Below are positions 45,815 through 54,340 of a DNA stretch of 64,000 nt, piece by piece; positions within the stretch are counted from its first letter, which is position 1; each line of letters begins with the position of its first letter. The notes under the pieces were generated by a model that saw only the letters and a list, made by a program, of their open reading frames with translations, made no database searches and was not told the origin of the DNA. The stretch is from Clostridia bacterium (lineage in GTDB: Bacteria > Bacillota > Clostridia > Christensenellales > Aristaeellaceae), in the NCBI GenBank assembly GCA_017501255.1, contig JAFVXE010000028.1, forward strand, positions 62,001 to 126,000. Reading direction: 5' to 3'. The position numbers and the translations under genes were made by a program.

Positions 45815-46186
45815 ATGAATGAAAATGTTGATATGTCTACCGCCATTCCCTATCAAGCAATCGGGGACTATCTGTTTCCTGTTATCGGGCTTCCCGATGC
45901 TTCCGAGCCCATTGGTCACTTTGGGCGGCTCAGGAAAATGTTTCTGAAAGAGCATCGACCGCTCATCTTTGTAACCATGCTGCTGAACGGATCGTTGGAG
46001 CCGCATCTGGCAGAGGTAAACCGGCAGGCTGCCATACGCAAAGAAACCCTCATCCGGCAGATGGCTGCCCGTGAGGGGATTGACGAGGATATGAAAGCCG
46101 CTGACCCGATGGGCTGGATGCAGCAGATGAATAACCTGCGGGCTTGTGCGGAGGAAGTGGTGCTGAAAGAATTGGTGTATGAGTGA
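45815..46186 (+). CDS. tnpV: TnpV family transposon-encoded protein
   Basis: The protein has 123 aa with AAAGGAGA before the ATG. The family pattern is clear: GDYLFPVIGLPDASEPIGHFGRL, LKEHRPLIFVTMLLNG, then HLAEVNRQA and GWMQQMNNLRACAEEVVLKE. TnpV occurs in Clostridia transposons and integrative elements, with unknown function. No transposase or integrase is close, so it is part of a decayed element. Its stop overlaps the next start as TGATG. Confidence 0.85.
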   Translation: MNENVDMSTAIPYQAIGDYLFPVIGLPDASEPIGHFGRLRKMFLKEHRPLIFVTMLLNGSLEPHLAEVNRQAAIRKETLIRQMAAREGIDEDMKAADPMGWMQQMNNLRACAEEVVLKELVYE

Positions 46187-46467
46187 TGGGTGAACGAAAC
46201 GATGTCTTTGACGATTTTGTGTTGACTACAGGCAATATTGTTGCCAACGTGCGCCTGCTTGTAGAAGGGGCCATTACGCTGTACGAAGACGAGGCCAGTC
46301 CCCTGTTCAGGCTGGGGCTATCGCACGATCAGCCTATTGCGGCTACTGCGTTTGAGGTTATTGGAACTGCGCTGTATGAACTCAGAACACAAGTGATGGC
46401 TTTGCAGGAACGGCATAGGCGGGAAATTGGGAGGGAAGGCGGTGACTTTTCTTCGATGAACTCGTAA
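46186..46467 (+). CDS. Small hypothetical protein coupled to tnpV
   Basis: The protein has 93 aa, and its ATG overlaps the tnpV stop. It is mainly helical (VLTTGNIVANVRLLVEGAITLYE, TALYELRTQVMALQERHRRE). I do not recognise it. Translational coupling suggests it belongs to the same mobile element. Confidence 0.65.
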   Translation: MGERNDVFDDFVLTTGNIVANVRLLVEGAITLYEDEASPLFRLGLSHDQPIAATAFEVIGTALYELRTQVMALQERHRREIGREGGDFSSMNS

Positions 46468-46500
46468 TAGATCAGCCAAGTGATTGTGCTTTCATATCAA

Positions 46501-46545
46501 CGCAAAGCGGCCTGCTTCCATCCAAGGGGAACAGGCCGCTTTGCG
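46501..46545. terminator. Terminator after the tnpV pair
   Basis: A perfect 14-bp stem CGCAAAGCGGCCTG / CAGGCCGCTTTGCG with a 17-base loop lies between convergent genes. Confidence 0.6.
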
Positions 46546-46636
46546 GTTGCAAATAAGGATTTATCAGGTAGTGGAAGCGATTGAATGATTACAAACTCAT
46601 CAGCTGAGAATATAGAATGAATACGGTAACATTGTT

Positions 46637-48697
46637 TTACTCATCCCAATAGAACACTACTTCTTGTTTCTTCTGGATAACCTGCCCTCTGATTCGTACA
46701 TTCATTGATTCAGTAATTTCAATCTCACTATAAGCCCTATTCTGGGAGGTGAGTAATTCGCATTTCTCTCCGTTTCTGGTGGTAGTAATATACTTTTTGC
46801 ATACCATTTCACCATTATCGATCATGCAGACATGTATTTTACCCGGTACTCGATCAAGAGAATTACGAACCGCTACATATGACCCATCCGGTATTAAGTT
46901 TTCCATACTATCTCCCTGAATATGAATAAGGTAGGCTGCATCAGAGGGAAAATTACCTTTGGCATATGCAATGGGCGTATCTGCATCGGCAATTGTATTC
47001 CGGCCAGCTGCGCAGGAATAAACAGGTAAAGATTCGTCATCGGAAACATCTTGTAGCACAATTACATTATCCCTCTTAACAAAGCTTAAGGGAACACATT
47101 TTGCTTTCTTGATGCTTTCTATCAATCGAGACAGGACAAAGCGAATAGGTTCCGGTATTCCTTTTGATACCCAATGTTCAGCAACAGCAGCAGCAATAAG
47201 TGGCTTGCTATTTTCTTTGATACCCAATTCTTGAATTAACCTTCTTTGAAGTTCGGGATAGTCGTCAGCCAACTCATGAACTGAGTTTTCAAAGTTACCT
47301 TGCCACATGGCATAGCGATCTGTTATGGTAGTTTCCTGAAACTCCGAAATACGTGTTCCTGTAAGATGATAAATCAAGTCACTATTGCGCGTAAGAGTAT
47401 TCGTAATTGCAGTATATTTTTTCTTTTCTTCCCCACCTACTACCAAATCACCAGACCTAAACTTAAGATATTGCTGATAGCGCTCCTCTTTGGGCTTATC
47501 GCCATCAAAGATGCAGTAGCTTGGAATCTGTAGGGCAGAAAAAATCACACTCAATGTCGCAATTAATGTAACGGATTCCGCAGAGATTACAGCTGTATTG
47601 TTACGATCCAAATCGAAGCCCAGATAGCGACAATACTTAGGTAAAGCATATAGTTCTGTTGCACCTTCAACAATAATTACACGATCAGCAAAGAAACCTT
47701 CATTCTGTTCTCCATGACATTTATGCTGCAATTCAGCTCGGATAGCATCATCCTTTTTCTTCTTGTATGACTGATAGAACAATTCCGTTTGACGCAGAGA
47801 CCTAAGCGAACTGGATGCAATCTCTGTGTGCTGCTGTTCCCCCCTCTGTTTCTTCACAATATGGATATCATCAAAACGACCAACTGAAACAAAAGCCGGG
47901 TCATGTGTAGTATACATAACTTGGCAACCCGATTCAGTGAGTTCAATAAACGATGCATACAAGGCTCGCTTATAGGTTGGATGCATGTATAGTTCTGGCT
48001 CGTCGATGGCAAGAACAAATGAATGTCTGTCACTGTTTCTAAGCTTGAGATAAGCTTGCAAAAGGCGAAGAATAGCTTCACGTTGCACACCATGGCCTTT
48101 GCGGCCCACCTCTGAAATATAGCCATCATCCACCATCAGGTGCGTTGAGCGTTGCGCAATCGTCTCGACATCAATTTGAGCAAATTCAAGGCGAACCCCT
48201 ATTCCAGATTCTGTCAAATTGATATCCTGCATTATCCGATTGAATTCTTCTCGACGCTGTTCTATTCCAGATTCTCGATAAAGTTTATCAATCTCATCCT
48301 TGATAGCGCTAATATGAGGATTTTGCGAAAGCGATCCGATATCCCCCACAATATGATTGTAAATAGCCTGAAAGCGGGAGTTCCGTGTGTTCTTGGTTTC
48401 ATCATCAATGCTATGATCGACCGGAAGGTAGTAGTAAGCCGGAAGATAAGCCTGAATTGTTTTTATATCATTTACTTCGGCCGTCGCATCCCACTCTTTT
48501 TCCATTTGGTCAATATGAGTAGACCAGTAGCTATACAAAAATTGATAATAAGCATCTACGGTTGGCGCTTCGAAGTGGAATCCTGCGTCGGTTTGTTGAA
48601 TGTTCTGCTTAATCTCAGATTTTTGAATGTATTTCTTTACGTTGGTTAAAGAATGCTTTGCAGTGGGATTCATGTCTTCTGTACCCTTGAAGATCAT
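46637..48697 (-). CDS. OLD-family ATPase/TOPRIM protein fused to a LexA-like S24 peptidase domain, 5'-truncated
   Basis: The readable protein has 686 aa from the first ATG. It begins after the point where OLD proteins carry Walker A, so the P-loop is missing. Present are an ABC-like signature GRKGHGVQRE (198-207), Walker B LAIDEPELY (229-237), the TTHD switch, and a TOPRIM domain with VEGATE (Glu344, Glu348 region) and DGD (398-400). The C-terminal 130 residues (557-686) are an S24/LexA-like domain: SCAAGR with a possible Ala564-Gly565 cut site, Ser597 in GDSMENLIPDGS and Lys634 in MVCKK. Ser-to-Lys spacing is 37 residues, as in LexA. The frame stays open upstream to about 48782 without a start codon. 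It is AT-rich. Probably a damaged defence gene; expression of the remnant is uncertain. Confidence 0.72.
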   Translation of the reverse strand: MIFKGTEDMNPTAKHSLTNVKKYIQKSEIKQNIQQTDAGFHFEAPTVDAYYQFLYSYWSTHIDQMEKEWDATAEVNDIKTIQAYLPAYYYLPVDHSIDDETKNTRNSRFQAIYNHIVGDIGSLSQNPHISAIKDEIDKLYRESGIEQRREEFNRIMQDINLTESGIGVRLEFAQIDVETIAQRSTHLMVDDGYISEVGRKGHGVQREAILRLLQAYLKLRNSDRHSFVLAIDEPELYMHPTYKRALYASFIELTESGCQVMYTTHDPAFVSVGRFDDIHIVKKQRGEQQHTEIASSSLRSLRQTELFYQSYKKKKDDAIRAELQHKCHGEQNEGFFADRVIIVEGATELYALPKYCRYLGFDLDRNNTAVISAESVTLIATLSVIFSALQIPSYCIFDGDKPKEERYQQYLKFRSGDLVVGGEEKKKYTAITNTLTRNSDLIYHLTGTRISEFQETTITDRYAMWQGNFENSVHELADDYPELQRRLIQELGIKENSKPLIAAAVAEHWVSKGIPEPIRFVLSRLIESIKKAKCVPLSFVKRDNVIVLQDVSDDESLPVYSCAAGRNTIADADTPIAYAKGNFPSDAAYLIHIQGDSMENLIPDGSYVAVRNSLDRVPGKIHVCMIDNGEMVCKKYITTTRNGEKCELLTSQNRAYSEIEITESMNVRIRGQVIQKKQEVVFYWDE

Positions 48698-48753
48698 TGA
48701 ACCTAAGATGAAAACTTCCGGTTGCTTTGCTCCATATGTATACTCTTTCCTGA

Positions 48754-49605
48754 TACATAGTAACGAAGTTTCATGCCCAGATCAAAGAATTAACAGACTC
48801 CTACCCTATCATCTTTGTTGTAGACGAACTTGATCGTTGCTTACCAGAGTATGCGATTAAAGTACTGGAACGCCTGCACCACATGTTTCATGACATTCCC
48901 AAGGTTCAGGTTATCATATCGATTGATAAACAACAGCTTGAACACGCTGTACGACAGATCTTCGGAGAAAAAACAGATGTTGATCATTACCTTGCTAAAT
49001 TCATTGCCTTCGAAATCAAATTAACCGAGGGCAGTATTGATGATGCAGAATTATTCAATTTACGTTTTCGAGAGTACCTTAACAGATTCGAATACCAACA
49101 AAGCCATAAAGAAAAAAGCGAAATAGAAGAATACCAGACAAACTTCTTTGCTGGAATGGATATGCGTTCAAGAATCGCTATCATCGATAAATGCTTGCTA
49201 CTGCACGATTTATTGACAGAAAGCGACGAACGCGCAGATTGTTTGTTTTCTTGTATAGAACTTTTCTTGGCGGTTATCAAATACGATGGGGTGGATACCA
49301 ACAAATCCAGAAAGAGTTTTTCTAAGAAAAATCCTTTTTTGTACGAACCAACAAAAGAACCCTCTGCTGGTCTTGCATATATGGTAAATAAACTCAACGA
49401 TCCAAATTGTCAATGGAATTATTACTATACAGATAGCCACGGGCGATATGTCAGCACTCAAGGTATATTGGGGGATTTGCTCACTGCCTATACTCATATT
49501 ATTGGTCTACAAAGGGCTGTACATTACAAGCCTGTAAAACCTTACCATACGAAGTTGCGGGAATACACAATAGACTTCTGGAATCTCCTTCAAACAATTT
49601 GCTGA
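48754..49605 (+). pseudogene. KAP family P-loop NTPase, 5'-truncated
   Basis: After an in-frame stop (48751-48753) the frame reads YPIIFVVDELDRCLPEYAIK, the Walker B region of KAP NTPases, followed by LERLHHMFHDIPKVQVIISID and the C-terminal part to 49605. The N-terminal half with Walker A is absent, replaced by the 5' end of the divergent OLD gene. The first usable ATG is at 48883, which also lacks Walker B. KAP NTPases act in phage exclusion and defence islands. This copy cannot bind ATP as such and is a remnant. Confidence 0.75.
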
Positions 49606-49666
49606 TTCCCAACTCACTTTATGGTAAACTCCATTCAGTCACCACTTATTGTCAGGAAGTGATCCC

Positions 49667-52600
49667 ATGAGCTACGAGTACTCCGAAAACATCCTTGTGC
49701 AGGAAAGCGCGGGCCACCTGCTCCAGCAGGAGCTGGGGTGGGAGGTGGCGTTTGCCTATAACACCGAGAAGCTGGGCAAAGATGGCACCTTTGGCCGCAG
49801 CAGTTACCGGGAGATTTTGCTCAGCCGGTATTTTCGTGGTGCGCTCAAACAGCTCAACCGATGGATCACCGATGCGCAGGTGGATGAAGCCCAGAAAAAG
49901 CTGGAGGGGCATCTTTCCACCGCTTCGCTGATGCAGATCAACGAGGAAAACTACTTTCTCATCCGGGACGGCATCCCGGTTACGGTGCGCAAACCCAACG
50001 GTCAAACCGAGACCCGGCATGCCATGGTCATCGACTTCCATCACCCGGAGAACAACCATTTTCTCGCCATCAAAGAGCTGAAAATCCACGGCGATCTCTA
50101 CCGCAGGCGCACAGACATCGTAGGCTTTGTCAACGGCATCCCCCTGCTGTTTGTGGAATTGAAAAAGAACACCGTGGATGTACAGGCCGCCTACGACGGC
50201 AACTATACCGACTATCTGGATACCATCCCCCACCTGTTCCACTACAATGCCTTTCTGATCCTTTCCAACGGCAGGGAGGCCAAGGTGGGCACGCTGGGCA
50301 GCAAGTATGAATTCTTCCACGAATGGAAACGTCTTTCCGAAGGGGATGCGGGCAGCGTTGCGCTGGAAACCATGCTGCGGGGCATCTGCCGCAAGGAAAC
50401 TTTCCTCGACCTGCTGGAAAACTTCATCCTCTACGACCACAGCGGCGGCAGAACAGTCAAGATCCTTGCACGCAACCATCAGTATCTGGGCGTAAACGAA
50501 GCGGTCAAAGCCTATGAGTCCCGCAAGCTCAACAACGGTAAGCTGGGCGTGTTCTGGCATACGCAGGGTTCGGGCAAGAGCTACTCCATGGTATTCCTCG
50601 CCCAGAAGATCCGCAGGCAGTTTGAGGGCAGCCCCACCATCGTCATCCTTACCGACCGGGAGGAGCTGAACCGTCAGATCAGCGATACATTTGAAAACTG
50701 CCATCTGCTCGGTGCAAAGGCTGCGCAGTTCATCGCTACCAGCGGCACCGATCTAATCAACAAGCTGAAGGGCAACCCCAGCTTTGTCTTCACTCTGATC
50801 CAAAAATTCAACATGACCGATGTGGATCCCATCTATCCGGATCACGACATCATTATCATGTCCGACGAGGCACACCGCAGCCAGTACGGCGTGTTTGCCG
50901 ATAATATGATGACGCTGCTGCCCACGGCATCCCGCATCGGCTTTACCGGCACGCCGCTGCTGTCCGGCGACAACATCACCGAGCGCACCTTCGGCGGTTA
51001 TATCTCCGTGTACGATTTCAAACGGGCGGTGGAAGACGGCGCAACCGTGCCTCTGTATTATGAGAACCGGGGTGAAAGGTTACAGGAAATCCGCAATCCG
51101 GAGATCAACGAACGAATTCTGGATGCCATCGAGTCTGCCGATCTGGATGTGAACCAGCAGGAAAAGCTGGAACGGGAGTTTGCCAAAGAGATCCATCTGC
51201 TTACCGCCGAAGCCCGTCTGGATGCTATCGCCAAAGATTTTGTGAGCCACTATACCGATCTGTGGAACAGCGGCAAAGCCATGTTCGTCTGCCTGAACAA
51301 GGTTACCTGCGTGCGTATGTACAACCTTGTGCAGAAGCATTGGCAAACTGCCACCGAAGAACTGCGTCAGCGCATCCGTTATGCGACCCAGCAGGAAGCC
51401 CAGGAGCTGACCCGCAAGCTGGAATGGATGGAGCAGACCGAGATGGCGGTGGTCATCAGTCAGGAGCAGAACGAGATCAAGACCTTCCAGAAATGGGGGC
51501 TGGATATTCTGCCCCACCGTACCAAAATGGAAAAGCGGGAGCTGGACAAGGACTTCAAAAACGCCGAGCATCCTTTCCGGGTGGTGTTCGTGTGCGCTAT
51601 GTGGCTGACCGGCTTCGATGTAAAGAGCCTGTCCTGTCTGTATCTGGACAAGCCCCTGAAAGCCCATACCCTGATGCAGACCATCGCCCGTGCCAACCGT
51701 GTTTCGGTGGGCAAAAGCAACGGTTTGATCATCGACTACATCGGAATCGTCAAGGCACTGCGAAAGGCATTGGCGGACTATACCGCCAACCTTGAGGGCG
51801 GCAGTCAGGATCCCACCATCGACAAAGAACAGTTGGTCAATCGGGTACACGAATTGATCAGCACGGCTACCGACTATCTGGCAGAGTTTGATTTTTCTGT
51901 TGAAGCGCTGGTGAATGCACAGCACTTCGCCAAGCTGGAGTTGTTGGAGGTGGCAGCCAATGCGCTTTGCGAAACCAGAGAGATCAAGAAAACCTACTGC
52001 ACCTATCTTTCTGAGCTGACCCGTCTGCTCAAATACTGTGACCGTGATGATGTGGATACCGCCACCCGGCGCACCAAAGATGCGCTGGTAGCGATCTACG
52101 ACGAGTTGCAGAAAAGGCGTATGCATTCCGACAATACGGACTTAATGGTGCAGATCAATGCTATCGTGAATGAGTATGTACAGGTAGGTGAAGAACCAGC
52201 ATCCTCTCAGGAGAACAAGCGGTTCGACATCAGCCAGATCAACTTCGACCTGTTGCGCCGTGAGTTTGCCAAGGCCGCCAAAAAGAATCTGATCCTGAAA
52301 GATCTGGATGAGCTGGTACAGCAGCGGCTGGATCAGATGCTGCGGGAGAATCCCTGCCGCATCGACTATTACGAGCGGTATCAGGAGATCATTACTGCCT
52401 ACAACGCTGAGCAGGATCGTGCCTCTATCGAAAAGACTTTCATGGAGTTGATGGAGCTTGCCAATTCCATGGATTCCGAGCAGCAGCGTTATGTGCGTGA
52501 GGGTTTCTCTTCCGACGAGGAGCTTTCCATGTACGATCTTCTGTTTACCGATAATCTGAGCAAGCAGGATATTCAAGCCATCAAGAAAGTGGCGGTGGAT

Positions 52601-52798
52601 CTGCTGGCGAAGATCAAACAAAAGATCGCCGAGTTGGATCACTGGACAGATAAGCAAGAGACCAAGGCTATGATCGACAATTTGATCCGTGACACCCTGT
52701 GGGCTCAGCTGCCGGAGTGCTATGATGAGATCAGTATTTCCGGATATCGACAGAAGATCTATGAGTATGTGTATACAAGGTATCGTGGGGTGGCGTGA
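49667..52798 (+). CDS. hsdR: Type I restriction enzyme R subunit
   Basis: This is the motor and nuclease subunit, 1043 aa; I start it at MSYEYSENIL after AGGAAGTG. The PD-(D/E)xK nuclease is at Asp150 (RRRTDIVGF) and Glu164-Leu-Lys166. Walker A is TQGSGKS (299-305) and the DEAH box is SDEAHRS near residue 400, followed by SF2 helicase motifs such as GFTGTPL and TIARANR. All parts look intact. No hsdM or hsdS gene lies in this window; upstream is only the KAP remnant. Without M and S a type I R subunit has no site specificity, so it is orphaned or depends on distant partners. Confidence 0.93.
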   Translation: MSYEYSENILVQESAGHLLQQELGWEVAFAYNTEKLGKDGTFGRSSYREILLSRYFRGALKQLNRWITDAQVDEAQKKLEGHLSTASLMQINEENYFLIRDGIPVTVRKPNGQTETRHAMVIDFHHPENNHFLAIKELKIHGDLYRRRTDIVGFVNGIPLLFVELKKNTVDVQAAYDGNYTDYLDTIPHLFHYNAFLILSNGREAKVGTLGSKYEFFHEWKRLSEGDAGSVALETMLRGICRKETFLDLLENFILYDHSGGRTVKILARNHQYLGVNEAVKAYESRKLNNGKLGVFWHTQGSGKSYSMVFLAQKIRRQFEGSPTIVILTDREELNRQISDTFENCHLLGAKAAQFIATSGTDLINKLKGNPSFVFTLIQKFNMTDVDPIYPDHDIIIMSDEAHRSQYGVFADNMMTLLPTASRIGFTGTPLLSGDNITERTFGGYISVYDFKRAVEDGATVPLYYENRGERLQEIRNPEINERILDAIESADLDVNQQEKLEREFAKEIHLLTAEARLDAIAKDFVSHYTDLWNSGKAMFVCLNKVTCVRMYNLVQKHWQTATEELRQRIRYATQQEAQELTRKLEWMEQTEMAVVISQEQNEIKTFQKWGLDILPHRTKMEKRELDKDFKNAEHPFRVVFVCAMWLTGFDVKSLSCLYLDKPLKAHTLMQTIARANRVSVGKSNGLIIDYIGIVKALRKALADYTANLEGGSQDPTIDKEQLVNRVHELISTATDYLAEFDFSVEALVNAQHFAKLELLEVAANALCETREIKKTYCTYLSELTRLLKYCDRDDVDTATRRTKDALVAIYDELQKRRMHSDNTDLMVQINAIVNEYVQVGEEPASSQENKRFDISQINFDLLRREFAKAAKKNLILKDLDELVQQRLDQMLRENPCRIDYYERYQEIITAYNAEQDRASIEKTFMELMELANSMDSEQQRYVREGFSSDEELSMYDLLFTDNLSKQDIQAIKKVAVDLLAKIKQKIAELDHWTDKQETKAMIDNLIRDTLWAQLPECYDEISISGYRQKIYEYVYTRYRGVA

Positions 52799-53179
52799 GA
52801 ACAGCCTGCTGTTATCTTTCAAAGCCATTTATTCGAGTTTAGCGGTATACAGTTTGCACATAATTTCGAGTCCGATCCGCTATCACAACACTCATTGGGT
52901 TCGAATAACAATCTGAAACACATCGTTCCTTTCAAATGCCATTTCCTACTCAACCCCAAAATCGTGTGATCCTTACCAAGGATTCACCGTACCTGCCGAG
53001 CTAAACACGCCATCCGCATCCGCTGATATTCAAAACAAAAACCTTCTTTGCCGATTCCCCCCAACCTCAGCGATGTTCCATCGCGTAGCCGCACACCCTG
53101 TGTGCGTTCTGAGGGGCTTGGGGAGTTGTATTCCCCAACAAGCTGAGGTGCATTGTGGGTACGCTAAATTGCCCGAAAG

Positions 53180-53251
53180 AGCATTATGGGGCATCACATG
53201 CCTTGCTTGCCAGTAGAAGTAGAACTGGCAAGTCAAGGCGTCCCATATGCT
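53180..53251. repeat. Imperfect palindromic (MITE-like) element
   Basis: The ends AGCATTATGGGG and CCCATATGCT, then GCCTTG/CAAGGC, then CTTGCCAGT/ACTGGCAAG pair toward a 9-base loop (AGAAGTAGA) to make a 72-base imperfect palindrome. A half copy follows at 53266. Confidence 0.65.
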
Positions 53252-53265
53252 ATGAGGGCGATGCA

Positions 53266-53295
53266 GCATTATGGGGCACCACATGCCTTGCTTGC
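53266..53295. repeat. Half copy of the palindromic element
   Basis: This 30-base unit (GCATTATGGGGCACCACATG, then CCTTGCTTGC) matches 53181-53210 with one difference, 85 bases apart. It lacks the inverted second half. Confidence 0.65.
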
Positions 53296-53728
53296 TACTT
53301 TTGTCAGCCCTAAAAATCATTCATCAAGTTGCAGTTCTCTATCATCCCCGAGCTTCAAAAAACAGCACACATTTTTCAAGAACCTTGCATCCCCTTCGGC
53401 GTTTACGATTACCCGCCCCCCAAGAACAATCATTCGCTATCAAAGATCCTTTGTTCGTTTTCACATCCCCTTGCATCTGTGCTACACTGCATCCGGATGC
53501 TGAAAGAACGATCAGGCATCCTCGGAAGAAAAAACCGCATACGATCCACAGAGCTGCTTGACGGCCCGGATCAATGTCACCCTGATGATCAGGTTGGTGT
53601 TGAACGGGTCGTCTTTTTTTCCGGATCGTAGCTATCCAAACCGTCATCCGCACGCAGAGCCCGCTGTGGGATCTGCTGTGTATGAATAGATGTGCGCGCA
53701 TCAATAACCAATAAGGAGGTACCAGTTC

Positions 53729-54340
53729 ATCACGATCTACCAACACATCAAGGAACGCATCCCTGTACCCAGAGCCGCCGAGCATTACGGCATGAAGATC
53801 ACCCATAACGGTATGACCACCTGCCCCTTTCACGAGGACAGAGACCCCAGCATGAAGCTTAATGAGCGGTACTACTACTGCTTCGGATGTCTGGTGTCGG
53901 GAGATGTGATCGATCTCACGGCGCAGCTGCTTCAGCTGAGCAAACGGCAGGCAGCGGATCGGCTGGCGGCAGATTTTCATCTGACGGACAGCCCATCGGC
54001 GGTGCAAACCACACCCGCAAAGACCACTTGCTCCGTACAAAGCAGACTCAGCGAACTGCGCAGCGTGCTGCTTGCATACGAGGCCACTCTGAAAAAACAG
54101 CAAGCCATTTTTGCGCCGGCAGCGCCCGAAGATGAAATCGACCAGCGGTATGTTGCCGCCTGTAACCTGCTGGAAGGCATCTGTTATCTGATCGATTCGC
54201 TGATCTTCGGCACCGCAGAAGAAAAGGAAATGACGCTGGCAGCCTTCCATCAGGACGGGCTGAAGGAGCAGCTGGAAGAGTACATTCAAACATTGATACA
54301 GGAGGAACAGCATGCAATCGGCGAGCAACCATTTTCGTGA
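53729..54340 (+). CDS. CHC2 zinc-finger (DnaG-type) protein with non-AUG start
   Basis: The protein has about 203 aa. The DnaG-like zinc ribbon is seen as MTTCPFHEDRDPS (Cys, His) and YYYCFGCLVSGDVIDL (Cys-x2-Cys) at residues about 30-65; the rest is helical and there is no primase catalytic TOPRIM. The homologous N-terminus IYQHIKERIPVPRAAEHYG lies before the first ATG (53792). AAGGAGG (53713-53719) is well placed for ATC at 53729 (9 bases) or ACG at 53732 (12 bases). No AUG, GUG or UUG exists in frame there. It overlaps the helicase gene by 29 bases, forming a replication module of an integrated element. Confidence 0.75.
   Translation: MTIYQHIKERIPVPRAAEHYGMKITHNGMTTCPFHEDRDPSMKLNERYYYCFGCLVSGDVIDLTAQLLQLSKRQAADRLAADFHLTDSPSAVQTTPAKTTCSVQSRLSELRSVLLAYEATLKKQQAIFAPAAPEDEIDQRYVAACNLLEGICYLIDSLIFGTAEEKEMTLAAFHQDGLKEQLEEYIQTLIQEEQHAIGEQPFS

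Larger units (their letters stand above)
52799..53728. other. Intergenic region of about 930 bases with palindromic repeats
   Basis: No gene is supported here: the open frames are short and lack start signals. It holds a hairpin TTGGGGA/TCCCCAA (53118-53138) and the repeat block at 53180-53295. The last 20 bases contain the ribosome site of the CHC2 gene. It forms the border between the hsdR gene and the replication module. Confidence 0.6.

Noticed and set aside
46637..48697. Reading the OLD gene as a complete Gabija or PARIS system
   Set aside because: No UvrD-like GajB or separate AriB partner is adjacent, the Walker A half is missing and the S24 domain is foreign to both.
49652..50704. 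350-aa minus-strand frame opposite hsdR
   Set aside because: Antisense shadow of a gene with complete nuclease and helicase motifs.
53181..53295. Two 30-base direct repeats as a CRISPR array
   Set aside because: Only two copies, the first is one half of a longer palindrome, and there are no cas genes or regular spacers.
53030..53631. Several 96-105 aa frames between hsdR and the CHC2 gene
   Set aside because: They lie over palindromic repeats, have no ribosome sites and contain low-information sequence.
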